Source: Mayamaea pseudoterrestris (taxonomy: Eukaryota; Bacillariophyta; Bacillariophyceae; Sellaphorales; Sellaphoraceae). From it: a stretch of DNA of 64,000 bases. The stretch is taken from contig BROI01000026.1 of assembly GCA_027923505.1 (NCBI GenBank), positions 62,001 to 126,000 on the forward strand. The letters are read 5' to 3'. Positions 41,589 to 51,069 of this stretch are shown piece by piece. Position 1 is the stretch's first letter. Each line of letters begins with the position of its first letter. The translations under genes and the position numbers were made by a program. The notes under the pieces are model-generated. The model saw nothing but the letters and a program-made list of their open reading frames with translations, did no database searches and was not told the DNA's origin.

Positions 41589-43231
41589 CTACCTCCGCTT
41601 GGGGAACAATTCTTTCAATTCTGCGCAGCGAGTTAGCTCATACGTCTTGGCTTGCTCCAATTTTCGCGTTCGCGCCGATTCATCCTTTAATGCCTTGGCA
41701 CTTTGCTCTAGTTTTCGCTTGTGCTCAACTTGTCGGTTGCATTCGTTCGAAAGGTATTGTTCGTATGCCTTTTCAACCATGGTTTCAACCTGACCAAGCT
41801 GATATCGATTGCGATGATACGTTTGTAAAAAGCGATCTGATACAAAGAAAGGAATTTCCTTTACCGTAGTCAGTCGAGTCTTTAGTTGATTCACAAATGG
41901 TGGCTTGTGCTGATGTAGGCAGTGCGAGAAAAAAGTAGAGTCAGTCGCCACACGACACTTGGCACATGCACATCACAAGGCAAAGAGTTACTCACCGACA
42001 GACTGAAATACTTGTTCTCGCCAGGCATGGGTCCGCTAAACGAATCGCTCCCATCTGATTGCGCCATGAACGACAGCAAAGCAAATAGCAGAACCGGCAA
42101 AACCTGGAACAGCATCTGCATTAATGTTCGGTCTGCTTGCGCCTGCGGTCGGCCACCGGCTTGCTGTCGCTGCCGTGGTTGCGGCCGGCCATTCTGAAAG
42201 TGAACGCCGCCGTTTGGTCCAAAACCCGACGTGTAGACACGAAAGCCTGGTCCACCGGCCATGCCGTTAAAAAACATGTTGAAAATGTCCTCCGGCGAAA
42301 CGTCGCCATGAGCCGTTCGCATGTGTGGTCCTCCGCCACCGCCGCCACCGCCGCCACCACCTGAGCGATTGTCAGGGTCCTCTGCGATCGAAGCGAACGA
42401 GACGAATATTCATGAGTCGAAATATCGACATCGTATTCGTACGTTTGCCTCATCCCTGCGGACACGACGCCAAAGGCATGCACAAGACGTATACGCACCA
42501 TCACCGTATCGATCATAAATATGTCTCTTTTGCGTATCACTCAGCGTCGCGTATGCCAACCCAACCGCCTTGAAGGCTTCCGAGGCTTGCGGCGCCGCAT
42601 TCTTGTCGGGATGCACTTTCAACGACAGTTTGCGGTAGGCCGTCTTGATTTGCGCATCGGTTGCATTTTCCGTAATGTTCAAGACTCGATAGTGCCCTCC
42701 GCGACCACCTTGACGTGCTGCGAGTACGCGCTCGACAATTTTAACTTGGTCAGGTGTATACTCGCGGCCGCATTCGCCCGTCTTTGTGTTTGCGGCGGTT
42801 GGTGCAGCAGCTGCAGCTGCTGGGCGAGCGGAGCCATTGCTTCCTTGATGACTGCTGCTGCTGCCTCCATTACTATCTGCTGTATTATTTTCCGTTGAGC
42901 TTGTTGCAGATGCTTGTGAAAGCAGAGCTTCCACTCCAGGAAGAGCATGTAGCTGAAGACTCTTGTTCAAAAACTTTTTCGCCTTCGCCAAGTCTCCCTG
43001 CCGGAGCGCCGTCACTCCAATGTCGCGACACTTTTCCGCCTGCTCTTTATTAACCTAAGCAGTATTAGAAACGAAATGATGAGAAAGAAGTGAATAGATA
43101 CGAATGATGAATGATGAAACCGAAGGAACATGAATAATGCTGGACACGTAATCCATCCATGATTTTACCATCATGATCATCTCTCAATCGCTCCCTTTTT
43201 GCTTGCTATAGAAAACAATCCTTACCTCCAT
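41589..43231 (-). CDS. ER-membrane DnaJ/Hsp40, DNAJB12/14 type, four exons
   Basis: Exons are 43231-43226 (Met-Glu only), 43054-42499, 42381-41996 and 41909-41589. Introns are 171, 117 and 86 nt, all GT-AG. The joins give ME|VNKEQAEKCRDIG, YGDEDPDNRSGGGG and KYFSLS|HKPPFVNQ, and the frame is kept to a 422-residue protein. A TPR-like N-terminus (DLAKAKKFLNKSLQL) is followed by a J domain at ~115-180 with HPD in KVHPDKNAAPQASEAF. Next come a Gly-rich linker, MFFNGMAGGPGFRVY, one membrane span (MLFQVLPVLLFALLSFMA) and a C-terminal DUF1977-like domain (FVSDRFLQTYHRNRYQLG). Known relatives anchor in the ER and recruit Hsp70 for quality control and ERAD. Confidence 0.9.
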
Positions 43232-43823
43232 GATTTGATAAATAGTTTGATTCTTGTTTCCCAGTGCTTAATTTCTTCTACAGTTTGGTTGCGTGACAAG
43301 TCTCGACCGACGACTCCAATCGAATCGACTCCAGTTTCTTTATGCGGCGTTCGTTTAATACAGCTTGATTTGGCCAATCGACTCCTTTAATATTCAATTC
43401 AGACGCTAATCAATCTATGAATATCAAAGATTTGTTTCTTGCCGTCCGCTAAATCAAGCTTAGCCGCTCTACTTTGGTCGACGAATGGCCATGGTCGATG
43501 GCGCCGCGCCGCGTGTTCATTCGTCTCCGGGTGTTCCGAGGCGAGTCACGCGTGCGCGAACGTGAGTAACGTTAAGATAACAATCTTTGCTTCTTTTCAT
43601 AACCGCTCGATGGGTATCCAAGCGTTTTTGGCGAGCGACGCAAACGACGAATCGAATCAAATTCGAATGGCGGCTTTGAAGTGAAAGAGACTCATTCCTT
43701 CGATCGTTGCTGCGAACACTACTACATTACTTTGCAACGCATCGCGAATATCGCATTATCTTTAGCTCTCGATAGTCGTCGAGCGAAACTCCTGCCGCGC
43801 TAATCGTTCCAACGAGCAAAATC
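43232..43823. promoter_or_regulatory. Divergent promoter, DnaJ gene / WLxxFG-family gene
   Basis: About 590 bp between head-to-head starts. It is rich in CGAATCG/TCGAATC-like segments (43315-43330, 43378, 43650-43675). I see no gene in it. Confidence 0.4.
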
Positions 43824-45953
43824 ATGACGACGTCGGCAACCAACAGCGACCAGCAGCCGCGAGTGCACATTGTCGACATGAACGCTTCCTTGCTCTCCAT
43901 GACGGCAGCAGCAGCTTTGCAAGCAAATGATACAGCCGTCAGTAGCTTGACTGACATGCAACTTCCAGAAACAGCGACAGTTGCATCGGAAAGCAATGGA
44001 ACGGAGGTTTCGTCCGTCGCTTTGCTTCGTGGATGGCTCGATGACTTTGGCAAGCAGCAAAAGCAACACTTTCAAAAGAACAAGCACAAGGAAGAAGTAG
44101 TGCCTGAGCAAAAGGAGCATTCGCCAGTGCCCATGCCGCCGAGTCAAGTACGTCAGCTCAAAGGAAAGTGGAGTTCCAAGGTTGCAACTGCTTCCCGAAC
44201 GAACAAGGCGACGCATACTGCACCAGCCCCTCGCGTTGTCATTCAACATTCGACACCAAAGAAGATCGAGCTCGAAAAGGTTCAAGCAACGAATGATGGA
44301 TATGCATCAGTCAAGGAGCTTTCGGCATGGCTGGCGAGCGATCCAACGAACAGCACCACCATGATGCGTAAAAAGATTTTGAAGGGACGCAACATTGAAG
44401 CCAAGTCGGCAGTCTTTGCCGGGAGTGCAGCGCCGAGTAGTACAGTAGCGACAATGCAGCAACCTACAGTAGCTGCTGCTGCTCCCAGTAAGAATCACCG
44501 CCGCATGTCACTTTCCACAATGCCAGTTGCGGCAACGACTCACGTCGCCAGCCGACGCGCCAGCATGGCGCCACGCGAGTCGACCATGGACACTTGGGAA
44601 ACGAGTAGCCTCATAGGTGACGGCAAGACTAGCGAAGCGACTGGACTGGACGTTCTTGGCCGCGCCATGACGGAGATTGGAGTCAGTAGCAGCGGAAGCG
44701 ACGATGCCGCCGAAATATCCAGTCGCGCCAAGAACATGTGGCGGCAAAAGACACCACCTCGACCAATGGCTGCTCCACGACGGTATTCCATGGCGTTGGC
44801 GCTGCCGACGAAGAACCAGCATGCTACCGTGACTGACCGCGGTCGATTGCCATTCAACAGTCCGGCGTTGAAGAAGAAGCTAGTCGTCAATGTGGCAGCC
44901 GCGACGTGCGACAACATAAGTTTAAAAGAGCGCAGCGATGGAGCTCCCATGGTCGACATGGAGTCAAGCGATCAGTATGATAATGTCATCGAGATAAATT
45001 CGTCCGAGCTTCATGTGCCGCAAGCAGATGTGCAGGAAACCTTCCGTCGACCATTCACTCGATCGGTGTTGCAAAAACCAGTTACACTATTTGGCACCGC
45101 AGATGACGCCCAACCGTTCAAGCCAGCAAAGCGCACAGTTGATGACGGAGAGCAGACTCTCAAGACTTGCAGCTTGACTGCCGAGGAGCCGACGGAAGTC
45201 TCCATTGATCCGCCTATTGTCATGGCTAGCTCGACACTTTCCTCTTGGCCGGACACTGATATGAGCTACCAGCTGACTGATTCCGAAACTGCTGCGATAG
45301 CTAATGGAATTGCAGCTGACTGTGGAAGCTTCAATCTTGACATGATTGTTTCGTCTCATCAACTTTCCGAATATGAGAGCTACACTAGCTCTGCGAGCGA
45401 CTCGCAGCAGGTAGCCACGAAGCAGGAAGGCAACATTGCAAAGAACGGAATGCACAGTTGTCCACAGCTGCCATCTGTTACGCTTGACATTTCTAAACTA
45501 CGGAACACTCTAAAGCCACGTTCTGACAGGAAGGAAAAGAAAGATGACGAAAGCGACATGGGTCCTGTCGGTTTCCATGCGGCGCGCGCAAGTTTTCTCG
45601 CCAAGATTAATCCTCCTCCCAAGCCGGATCCAGAGCAGGAGGAAGACGAATGCGAGGAGGATTTGAACAAGCCAATCGACTTTCGCAAGGCTCGCGCGCT
45701 GCTCGTCAAGCGCTCCAAGCAGAACGGTAACGACGTGGAAGTCTTGAACAAGGTGACGCGTCGCAAGGCCAAATTTGAAGGCATGATTGGGCAGCAGCGC
45801 CGCCGCGCCTCTGTAGGGTCGACGGACGGCTTGTCGCGAGAACTTTTGCTTCACCGTGCCTCGTGGCAGCCCGTTGACAAACCAGGCAAGTTTGAAAAGG
45901 TGTTTGTTGGAGCTGAAGTGGCGCCGAAGAAGACTCTCGATGATCTTCCATAA
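43824..45953 (+). CDS. Unknown Ser/Thr-rich protein, WLxxFG family, second member
   Basis: 709 residues, single exon. Near residue 66-85 lies LLRGWLDDFGKQQKQHFQKN, matching the motif of the 27679-29640 protein. At ~163 a second motif, SVKELSAWLASDPTN followed by KKILKGRNIEAKSAVF, resembles a recurrent diatom module. Toward the end are two related segments, GPVGFHAARASFLAKI and KPIDFRKARALLVKR, then NKVTRRKAKFEGMIGQQ. Most of the rest is Ser/Thr/Ala-rich and probably disordered, with possible phosphosites. The function is unknown. Paralogy with the 27.7-kb gene rests on the shared N-terminal motif, not on full-length similarity. Confidence 0.72.
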   Translation: MTTSATNSDQQPRVHIVDMNASLLSMTAAAALQANDTAVSSLTDMQLPETATVASESNGTEVSSVALLRGWLDDFGKQQKQHFQKNKHKEEVVPEQKEHSPVPMPPSQVRQLKGKWSSKVATASRTNKATHTAPAPRVVIQHSTPKKIELEKVQATNDGYASVKELSAWLASDPTNSTTMMRKKILKGRNIEAKSAVFAGSAAPSSTVATMQQPTVAAAAPSKNHRRMSLSTMPVAATTHVASRRASMAPRESTMDTWETSSLIGDGKTSEATGLDVLGRAMTEIGVSSSGSDDAAEISSRAKNMWRQKTPPRPMAAPRRYSMALALPTKNQHATVTDRGRLPFNSPALKKKLVVNVAAATCDNISLKERSDGAPMVDMESSDQYDNVIEINSSELHVPQADVQETFRRPFTRSVLQKPVTLFGTADDAQPFKPAKRTVDDGEQTLKTCSLTAEEPTEVSIDPPIVMASSTLSSWPDTDMSYQLTDSETAAIANGIAADCGSFNLDMIVSSHQLSEYESYTSSASDSQQVATKQEGNIAKNGMHSCPQLPSVTLDISKLRNTLKPRSDRKEKKDDESDMGPVGFHAARASFLAKINPPPKPDPEQEEDECEEDLNKPIDFRKARALLVKRSKQNGNDVEVLNKVTRRKAKFEGMIGQQRRRASVGSTDGLSRELLLHRASWQPVDKPGKFEKVFVGAEVAPKKTLDDLP

Positions 45954-46291
45954 ACCCAAAGCAGATAAGTCGTCAATAGAAAGGTAGAATTGATAGTAAA
46001 CAGCAAGTTTTGGACGATAAAGCATAGTAGTAGTGAGCTTGCGGCAAAATATCAGTACTTTTGGATGAACGCATTCACGGCGGCGACCTATTATTATGTT
46101 AAAATTGTAACTAATCGGAAACGAAAGTGCCCTTTTGAGATTTTTGCCTATAAGTGAAAGACGCACTAGGAAATTGGTATTGTATTGTGTTTCTTTATTA
46201 TTTTAGCAGGAAGTCAAAAGAGTGTACGCACAGTGCCAAGCGCAACGCATGCATCACACCATCCCTTTCAACTTCCACTTCGTAGACTGAT
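45954..46291. other. Convergent 3' intergenic region
   Basis: 338 bp between the 3' ends of the WLxxFG gene (plus) and the MRG gene (minus). AT-rich 3' UTR-like sequence. The minus-strand open frame that crosses it is a shadow. Confidence 0.4.
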
Positions 46292-47503
46292 TCACGCTTC
46301 ATCCGTGGTTGCGTGTCGATACTTGTTTCGTCCAAAGCAAGCCTGCCGATTCTTTTGTAGCAAAGCGAGCAATTCGGAGAGCAAGTTGGCCGTCGGTGCA
46401 TTGTTTGCATGCTGGTAACCTAGAAGCGGCAATCGCAGCACGAGGCGAAGCAAGTACTCGCATCCGTAAATCTGGACGAGCGGTTTGCTGGAATTGCTAC
46501 TGTCATTGCTGGCAACATCATTAGCTGCAAGTATTTGGTCATACTGTCGTCGCTCCTGCGGATACAAGAGACAGACTGGTAATGCTTGATGAAACAACTG
46601 TCGCAACTGGTTGCAAAACTCGACTCGCGAAAGATGATCCTTGGCAGCATCCGTGGCTGCCTCGGTAGCGTTAGCATCTTCATTTGTAATAGCATCACCC
46701 GATTCATCGACTACATGCGTTTGCTTTTGTTGCTTTCGTTCCTCCTTGCAAAAGTGATCAAGCACCTTGTCAATGGAAACTGCCGCTGGCAAGTCGTGCC
46801 TCAAGTTTGATCCGCAAATGGCTTCGTATTCATCCACCAATACCGTTCGTAGCGTAAATGGCAGTGCGAAGCAAACGTCTTGCTCGGAAAAGTAGTGCGA
46901 CGGCGCTGCAAACGTTCCATTTTGCGAAACGTGGAGCCGGCGCTTGCTCGAGTCTCGTGGTTGCTGCCCTTGCTCCATCTGCGGCTCGAAATCGTCAGAC
47001 TTGCGCTTGGCCTTGCGTTTGGAATTCTCCTGGATGCTATTTTCCTTGTCTCTGACTCCGTGCCGTGGTGTCGCAATCTTGGAGCGACAGCCGTGCTGCT
47101 GCTGCATCTCCAACCGTTCGAATGGAATCCACTCGTCCCACTGACTGCTGCTTTTCGGACCGTACGGATGGACTAGCGCTTGTGAATGAGAGACTCGCCG
47201 AATAATTCCACTCCAATACAAGTCGCTTGCAGATGTAGTAGTCGTTGTCGATGCTGTAAAGGCGTTGTTGAATGTTGCGTCGTCATCGACGCTCACTACT
47301 TGCTGTCGAACGCCTGCTGCATCTTCGCCTTGCACTTTGACGTAGACTTTGTCTCCGACTGCAAACGAAACAACATTATTTTCCGGGGTAGACGATTGCG
47401 CTTCTTCATAAGTGCTGCCTTGATGAATGACAGCATCACTGCTTGTGCTGCTGCGATTGTTAGGAGGAGGCGTCGAGTCGATTTGCATTGCAACGACTGA
47501 CAT
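46292..47503 (-). CDS. MRG15/Eaf3-like chromatin reader
   Basis: 403 residues, single exon. The N-terminal chromo-barrel domain lies at ~45-130: FAVGDKVYVKVQ, LYWSGIIRRV, LVHPYGPKSSSQWDEWIPFE. A basic linker with nuclear-signal-like KRKAKRKSDD follows. The MRG domain is at ~215-395: FALPFTLRTVLVDEYEAICG, LPAAVSIDKVLDHFCKEE, ALPVCLLYPQERRQYDQIL and YGCEYLLRLVLRLPLL, with a final helix LLSELLALLQKNRQACF. Family members read H3K36 methylation and belong to the NuA4 acetyltransferase and Rpd3S-type deacetylase complexes in the nucleus. The order, spacing and length all fit. Confidence 0.9.
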   Translation of the reverse strand: MSVVAMQIDSTPPPNNRSSTSSDAVIHQGSTYEEAQSSTPENNVVSFAVGDKVYVKVQGEDAAGVRQQVVSVDDDATFNNAFTASTTTTTSASDLYWSGIIRRVSHSQALVHPYGPKSSSQWDEWIPFERLEMQQQHGCRSKIATPRHGVRDKENSIQENSKRKAKRKSDDFEPQMEQGQQPRDSSKRRLHVSQNGTFAAPSHYFSEQDVCFALPFTLRTVLVDEYEAICGSNLRHDLPAAVSIDKVLDHFCKEERKQQKQTHVVDESGDAITNEDANATEAATDAAKDHLSRVEFCNQLRQLFHQALPVCLLYPQERRQYDQILAANDVASNDSSNSSKPLVQIYGCEYLLRLVLRLPLLGYQHANNAPTANLLSELLALLQKNRQACFGRNKYRHATTDEA

Positions 47504-48579
47504 GCTGCTGTATCGTATGTAGCCTCTCGTGTTAAATGTTAGAAATGCTATTCAGCTACTCAATTAACTCTTATGACAGTGATTGTAACAAGATGAGTTA
47601 ACAATTGAGATGGTACGATCAGTCACAATGTAGGTGCAAAGGTACCATCATGGTGAAGATTGGAGGCCGGTGGCTGCATGCCGACAGAAGATGACGTAGT
47701 TAAACCCGGTACGACATATAAGTGGCACTCAGAGTTAGTTGAATCACAGTGAGCCAAAATGTCTCGAAGAAGTCATAAGTTCAAATGACTGTGTCGAGAA
47801 GGCCCATGTCGATGCGTCACTGTTCAAGGGCATAATAGACAAGCAAGCAAGATCAAGTTACGGTTGAAGTGGCAATATTAGAATGTTCACAGCTGTGCAT
47901 TTTTAATCGTGCCACCCATGCCACGCGCCACAATTTCAGAAATCCTGCGGATGACGTCATCAAGCGCCGGACGGACGTCACGAGAAAACTTCAAATAAAG
48001 TTCGCGTCGCCCTTTTTCACCAACGCGCAAAGCAGCACAGTGCAACAAAGCTTCTACATCAATCTAAAGACAACTAACTAACGATTTATAAAGAAAGATG
48101 TTGGCGCAGACTGGTCCCGTCGCTTGGGAATAGATTCTTTGGGGATGTTGAGGTGCGGAACGTTTTTCGCTCAAGCGGGCAAGTGCGACATCCATCGGTA
48201 CTCGACTGCGTCTTAGGATTGCTCGCGCACCTCCTCTCCGATTTTTACTCGTTGGTAACCGTTGGAAAGCCCGTCGAGTCGTAAATGAAATGTGATGCAT
48301 AACTAAAAAACGTCAAAATGGTCATTATGACGTCATCCGCAGGATTTCTATCCGGCCAGTCTTATATCTCGGGCATTGCACGCTTCGAGGTCGCAACTCC
48401 GCGACCAAGTTGGTCTTGATAGGTCGATTGGTCTTCCTTGCCTAATCGTAAAATTATCACAGACGAAAGGCCCAGCAAGTACGTTGATCATCAGTTCATC
48501 ATCAGCCTTCTTTCAAATTCAAAGCATTCAAAGCATTCATAGCATTCAAGCCCAGCCTTCATCTTACCATACAAGTACC
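47504..48579. promoter_or_regulatory. Long intergenic region with CRE-like inverted repeats
   Basis: 1,076 bp between divergent genes (MRG15 minus, 184-residue protein plus). It holds a 23-bp perfect inverted repeat (47938-47960 and 48327-48349), and each arm contains the palindrome TGACGTCA. Another TGACGT lies near 47690. A basic 78-codon minus-strand frame (48064-48300) lies between the arms but has no recognisable domain. AGCATTCA microrepeats occur at 48520-48550, probably in the 5' UTR of the next gene. Confidence 0.55.
47938..48349. repeat. 23-bp perfect inverted repeat pair, arms 366 bp apart
   Basis: The left arm AGAAATCCTGCGGATGACGT plus CAT is the exact reverse complement of the right arm. 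Each arm contains GATGACGTCATC or ATGACGTCATC, a bZIP (CRE-like) site. No target-site duplication was found outside the arms. Confidence 0.85.
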
Positions 48580-49134
48580 ATGCCATTCCTCAAGTCATCA
48601 CGATCGGGACCATCTCGTATTCGAAACTTTGTGAAGCCAAAGTTTCTTCTGTTTGGAAGCAGCAACGATTCCGCCAGCGTCTCGTCGGCGCTGTCCGTGT
48701 ATGATCGGTCATGGGATGATGACAAAGTATTGGCCGATCCATACGTCTTGGTACGCATCCATGAGCAGGAGCACAAGTTGGAACATGTTTCGCAAAACAT
48801 TGAATCCATCAAGAATGTGCTCCTGTGTCGATGCAGCAACGGCGGCGGCAACGAAATGACCTTTCGCATTTCGCTGGCGCAGTTCAAGAATGCCAACGCT
48901 GACCGCGACCACTTGCTGGGAGTGATTGGGTCATTGGAGTATCTGCGACGAGAGATTGAAGATTCCGAGGAGCGATTCGACTGGAAAAAGCAGTGCGACG
49001 ACTTGGTGACTGGCGAACCTCTTCGGTTCAGCGTCAAGGATGATGGAAACCTTTCGTTGGATGAGCTCAAAGAGCAGGTTCAAAGTTACTGTCGGATATT
49101 GGATGACGATGTTGATGATGGTTATTACGAATGA
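48580..49134 (+). CDS. Small unknown acidic coiled protein
   Basis: 184 residues from the ATG at 48580; the upstream open frame is low-complexity and was not used. A basic Ser-rich start (MPFLKSSRSGPSRIRNFVKP) leads to a helical region (EQEHKLEHVSQNIESIKNV) and a block with FRISLAQFKNANADRDHLL and SLEYLRREIEDSEERFDWKK. It ends in acidic residues (DDDVDDGYYE). The composition is protein-like and the frame is clean, but I do not recognise a family. It is divergent from MRG15 and its upstream region has CRE-like sites. Confidence 0.65.
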   Translation: MPFLKSSRSGPSRIRNFVKPKFLLFGSSNDSASVSSALSVYDRSWDDDKVLADPYVLVRIHEQEHKLEHVSQNIESIKNVLLCRCSNGGGNEMTFRISLAQFKNANADRDHLLGVIGSLEYLRREIEDSEERFDWKKQCDDLVTGEPLRFSVKDDGNLSLDELKEQVQSYCRILDDDVDDGYYE

Positions 49135-49476
49135 GCACACCCTGTAAATATGTAGCTTAATGCATAAAATATATGTTACATGATAAAGATGAATTCTTGT
49201 TTACAATGTCATTTGACGCGGCTACGCTTGATACTTGATGCGTCGATCAAAAAGTCAGCAGTGGCAAGGCGCTTATAGCTGCTTGTAGATGCCAATCGCG
49301 TCACTCCGCTGCCATAATCTTCAATTCCTTTCTTGCGTGTCGTCTGTCAATTTGGAACTACCCATTCGTCGGGCAGTTTCGGCTGCACCTATGGCGGGAG
49401 CACCAATAAACCCGCATAGGCTGCTGCGTAGACGCGTAGACAGTTAACTACTACCAAGTAAGTCAGTGAGTTATTC
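49135..49476. other. Convergent 3' intergenic region
   Basis: 342 bp between the 3' ends of the small coiled protein (plus) and the first ankyrin gene (minus). I see no gene, RNA or repeat. Confidence 0.4.
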
Positions 49477-50397
49477 TTATTCCTTTTCCTTTTTTGCCGC
49501 CATGATTTCGTTGGGTGTTTGTCCGTCACGATTTGGAACATGTTGGGCTTGTTCATTCACCAGCAAAAGGTACTGGACTGTCTCAAACGGTGCATTGCTT
49601 CGGCAAGCAACATGCAAGGGATAGTTTCCGCAATTTTCTCGCATGGAAGCTACTTCTGATTGACTCAATATCATTAGCAGAGCCGTCTGTGCATCGTTTG
49701 GTGACTTTCGAAGCAGCAAGTGCAATGCCGTCTCTTGGCGAGGGCCGTCGGGTTGCGAAAGCACTTGCGGAGCCGCGTGAATGAGGAGCGACAAGACGTC
49801 TGGCGCACATTCGTGCTGAATCGCCAAGTGAATGGGATATGAAAAGTATTCATTCGAGTTTAAATGCATGGGAATGCTTCTTGACGCAGCGGCTGGATCT
49901 CCTCGGAGGAGGTGCTGCACAATCTCAACCGAAGCGTTGGAATGAAGGCACGCTCGATGCAGCAAGTCATCCTGACGACCCAGTGGCTCAATGGTTGAAG
50001 CAATGACTCGTTGTCTTTTGTTTGCATGGTTCATGGTGACTGCTAGCTCCGTGGAATGCGTCTTGTAGCGTAGGACTCGCTGGAGAAAGGCCGAAGGCTC
50101 CGCAAAAATGGAAGCAACTTGCACGTCGGCTTGAAAGACTCGCTTTTTATAGGGAGGAGTCATTGGTTGATGACTTGAGCTAGCGTTACTCAAGAGCGAA
50201 TAGGACGATGAAGTTGAGCAAGCTCCAAGAGATGGAAGCATCGCCGTTGACTCGTCGAATGAAGGAGGATCAATTTTGCATGCCGCAAAGGATGCGCTGT
50301 TGGCCCTCGGCAAGTTCTTCAAAACTAGCGGCTGATCCGCCATGCTTGCCAGCATATTGGTGATGCTTGTATCGCTTCCGCTCGCTGTCAGTTCCAT
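49477..50397 (-). CDS. Ankyrin-repeat protein, tandem paralogue A
   Basis: 306 residues from the ATG at 50397; an ATG at 50472 would add 25. A Ser-rich N-terminus is followed by ADVQVASIFAEPSAFLQRVL, a motif shared with paralogue B downstream. Degenerate ankyrin repeats then span ~150-300: LLHRACLHSNASVEIVQHLL, YPIHLAIQHECAPDVLSLLI, ETALHLLLRKSPNDAQ, NYPLHVACRSNAPFETVQYL and ending NRDGQTPNEIM. Ankyrin repeats mediate protein binding. No enzymatic domain is present. This kind of short ankyrin protein is expanded in diatoms. Confidence 0.8.
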   Translation of the reverse strand: MELTASGSDTSITNMLASMADQPLVLKNLPRANSASFAACKIDPPSFDESTAMLPSLGACSTSSSYSLLSNASSSHQPMTPPYKKRVFQADVQVASIFAEPSAFLQRVLRYKTHSTELAVTMNHANKRQRVIASTIEPLGRQDDLLHRACLHSNASVEIVQHLLRGDPAAASRSIPMHLNSNEYFSYPIHLAIQHECAPDVLSLLIHAAPQVLSQPDGPRQETALHLLLRKSPNDAQTALLMILSQSEVASMRENCGNYPLHVACRSNAPFETVQYLLLVNEQAQHVPNRDGQTPNEIMAAKKEKE

Positions 50398-51069
50398 AGT
50401 TACCGTCGCTATATCCCTTGGTCGATCGATGATTGTAAAACTCTCTCCGCTTCGACGGGCTTTCCCATCCATCTCGGATCTGTTCCGCAACGATACCCCA
50501 ACACGATCCGCTGCTTGTTCTATGCTTCCGAAATGTCCAGAAATAATGTCAATGACAGTCAAACTGACGCACCATTTTCTATCAGGCAATGATCTTCACT
50601 GACGCACTTCCAAAACAAAACGGCAAGGCATATAACAAACTAGTATCAATTACGTAGCGGCCCATGTCACTGACTATCGCACGACCTATCGGAGTATACA
50701 ATGTCGCTCCAAGAGTACAAGCGATCCGGCCAGCCATTGTTGTAGGAAACCCTTCCGAGGTCACTTCCTTGACACTGCTGCCAAATCCGAACTGGTTAGC
50801 TACGATGAAGCAATAACCTGCCAACCTTGGTTCTACGCCGAAGCACATGTGAGAGCGATAGTTCCGCGGTGGCTTCCTCGTGGCGTTGCAAATCCGAACC
50901 GAAGTATGAGTAGGAGTTGAGATTTATTAGCTACCCGAAATAAGTGTAACACATTTGCTACTCAGGCTAGGCTATTCACAAATTGGCGAGAGGAATGTAT
51001 GCGTCGCCTTACTACGCACGGTTACTAAGGAAGCGCATGAGACCAAACCATTTTATGTTTATGCTACGA
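50398..51069. other. Intergenic between tandem ankyrin genes
   Basis: About 670 bp between two minus-strand paralogues. It should hold the promoter of paralogue A and the 3' UTR of B. A minus-strand open frame of 88 codons (50582-50848) has ordinary composition but no motif and no ankyrin similarity. I do not call it a gene. Confidence 0.4.

Noticed and set aside
45510-46166. Minus-strand 218-codon frame downstream of the WLxxFG gene
   Set aside because: It is antisense to the 3' coding end of that gene and continues into the AT-rich 3' region; no domain.
48064-48300. Basic 78-codon minus-strand open frame
   Set aside because: No recognisable domain, no clear start context, and it lies inside the inverted-repeat region. 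Too weak to call a gene.
47938-48349. A 412-bp non-autonomous DNA transposon bounded by the inverted repeats
   Set aside because: No target-site duplication is visible outside the arms, and the arms are centred on CRE palindromes, so a regulatory reading is simpler. Not excluded.
50582-50848. 88-codon minus-strand open frame between the ankyrin genes
   Set aside because: No motif and no similarity to the neighbours; likely chance.
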